Shown here piece after piece: positions 5,659 through 5,682 of a stretch of DNA of 5,682 nt. This DNA comes from JBLHHI01 sp047614125. Lineage in GTDB: Bacteria; Bacteroidota; Bacteroidia; NS11-12g; UBA9320. The notes below the pieces were generated by a model, which saw only the letters and a list, made by a program, of their open reading frames with translations, was not told where the DNA came from and did no database searches. How positions within the stretch are numbered: position 1 is the first letter of the stretch; every line of letters starts with the position of its first letter. A program made the position numbers and the translations under genes. The DNA is taken from contig JBLHHI010000163.1 in assembly GCA_047614125.1 (NCBI GenBank), positions 1 to 5,682 of the forward strand, written 5' to 3'.

Positions 5659-5682
5659 TTGGCTCCGGTCAAGTGAGCTCTT

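Noticed and set aside
5359..5676. 105-codon + strand frame overlapping the end of rplY
   Set aside because: It starts inside rplY out of frame, is Gln/Lys-rich because of the GCA repeat, and crosses the terminator.

Overview
The window looks like an ordinary chromosomal segment of a Bacteroidota species, with moderate GC content. Four things point there: TAnnTTTG-type promoter boxes ahead of the tRNA and prs, no Shine-Dalgarno sites ahead of the genes, a three-gene (split) transhydrogenase operon, and a Ctc-type L25 with an acidic tail. The order or family cannot be fixed from this stretch. All confidently called genes are on the + strand.

Bases 1-599 hold no convincing gene. The window opens in what looks like the right arm and T-tract of a terminator whose left arm lies outside. 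Next come a short tandem repeat (53-99), a dense block of small palindromes (122-332), and a G-poor degenerate repeat stretch (425-504). This is the least explained part of the window.

Bases 600-3429 are a compact operon for proton-translocating NAD(P) transhydrogenase. It encodes the soluble NAD(H)-binding alpha-1 subunit (364 aa, TTG start), the small three-helix alpha-2 subunit (107 aa), and the beta subunit (461 aa) with about nine membrane helices and the NADP(H)-binding domain. Together they couple proton movement across the inner membrane to hydride transfer between NADH and NADP+. The alpha-2/beta pair carries the Asn/His arrangement of the split enzymes rather than the E. coli one.

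Bases 3654-3724 are a tRNA-Gln(UUG) gene without an encoded CCA, preceded by its own promoter box. Bases 3809-5450 carry prs (PRPP synthetase) and rplY (ribosomal protein L25/Ctc), 34 bases apart and probably co-transcribed, closed by a strong terminator at 5476-5508. The PRPP-binding loop of Prs has an Asn where Gly is usual. The last 170 bases have no convincing gene and include inverted repeats that look like part of a dispersed intergenic element; pth, often found after rplY, is not visible.

I found no new multi-gene system. The observations most worth checking are the palindromic block at 122-332, the relocated proton-path histidine in the transhydrogenase, and the altered PRPP loop.
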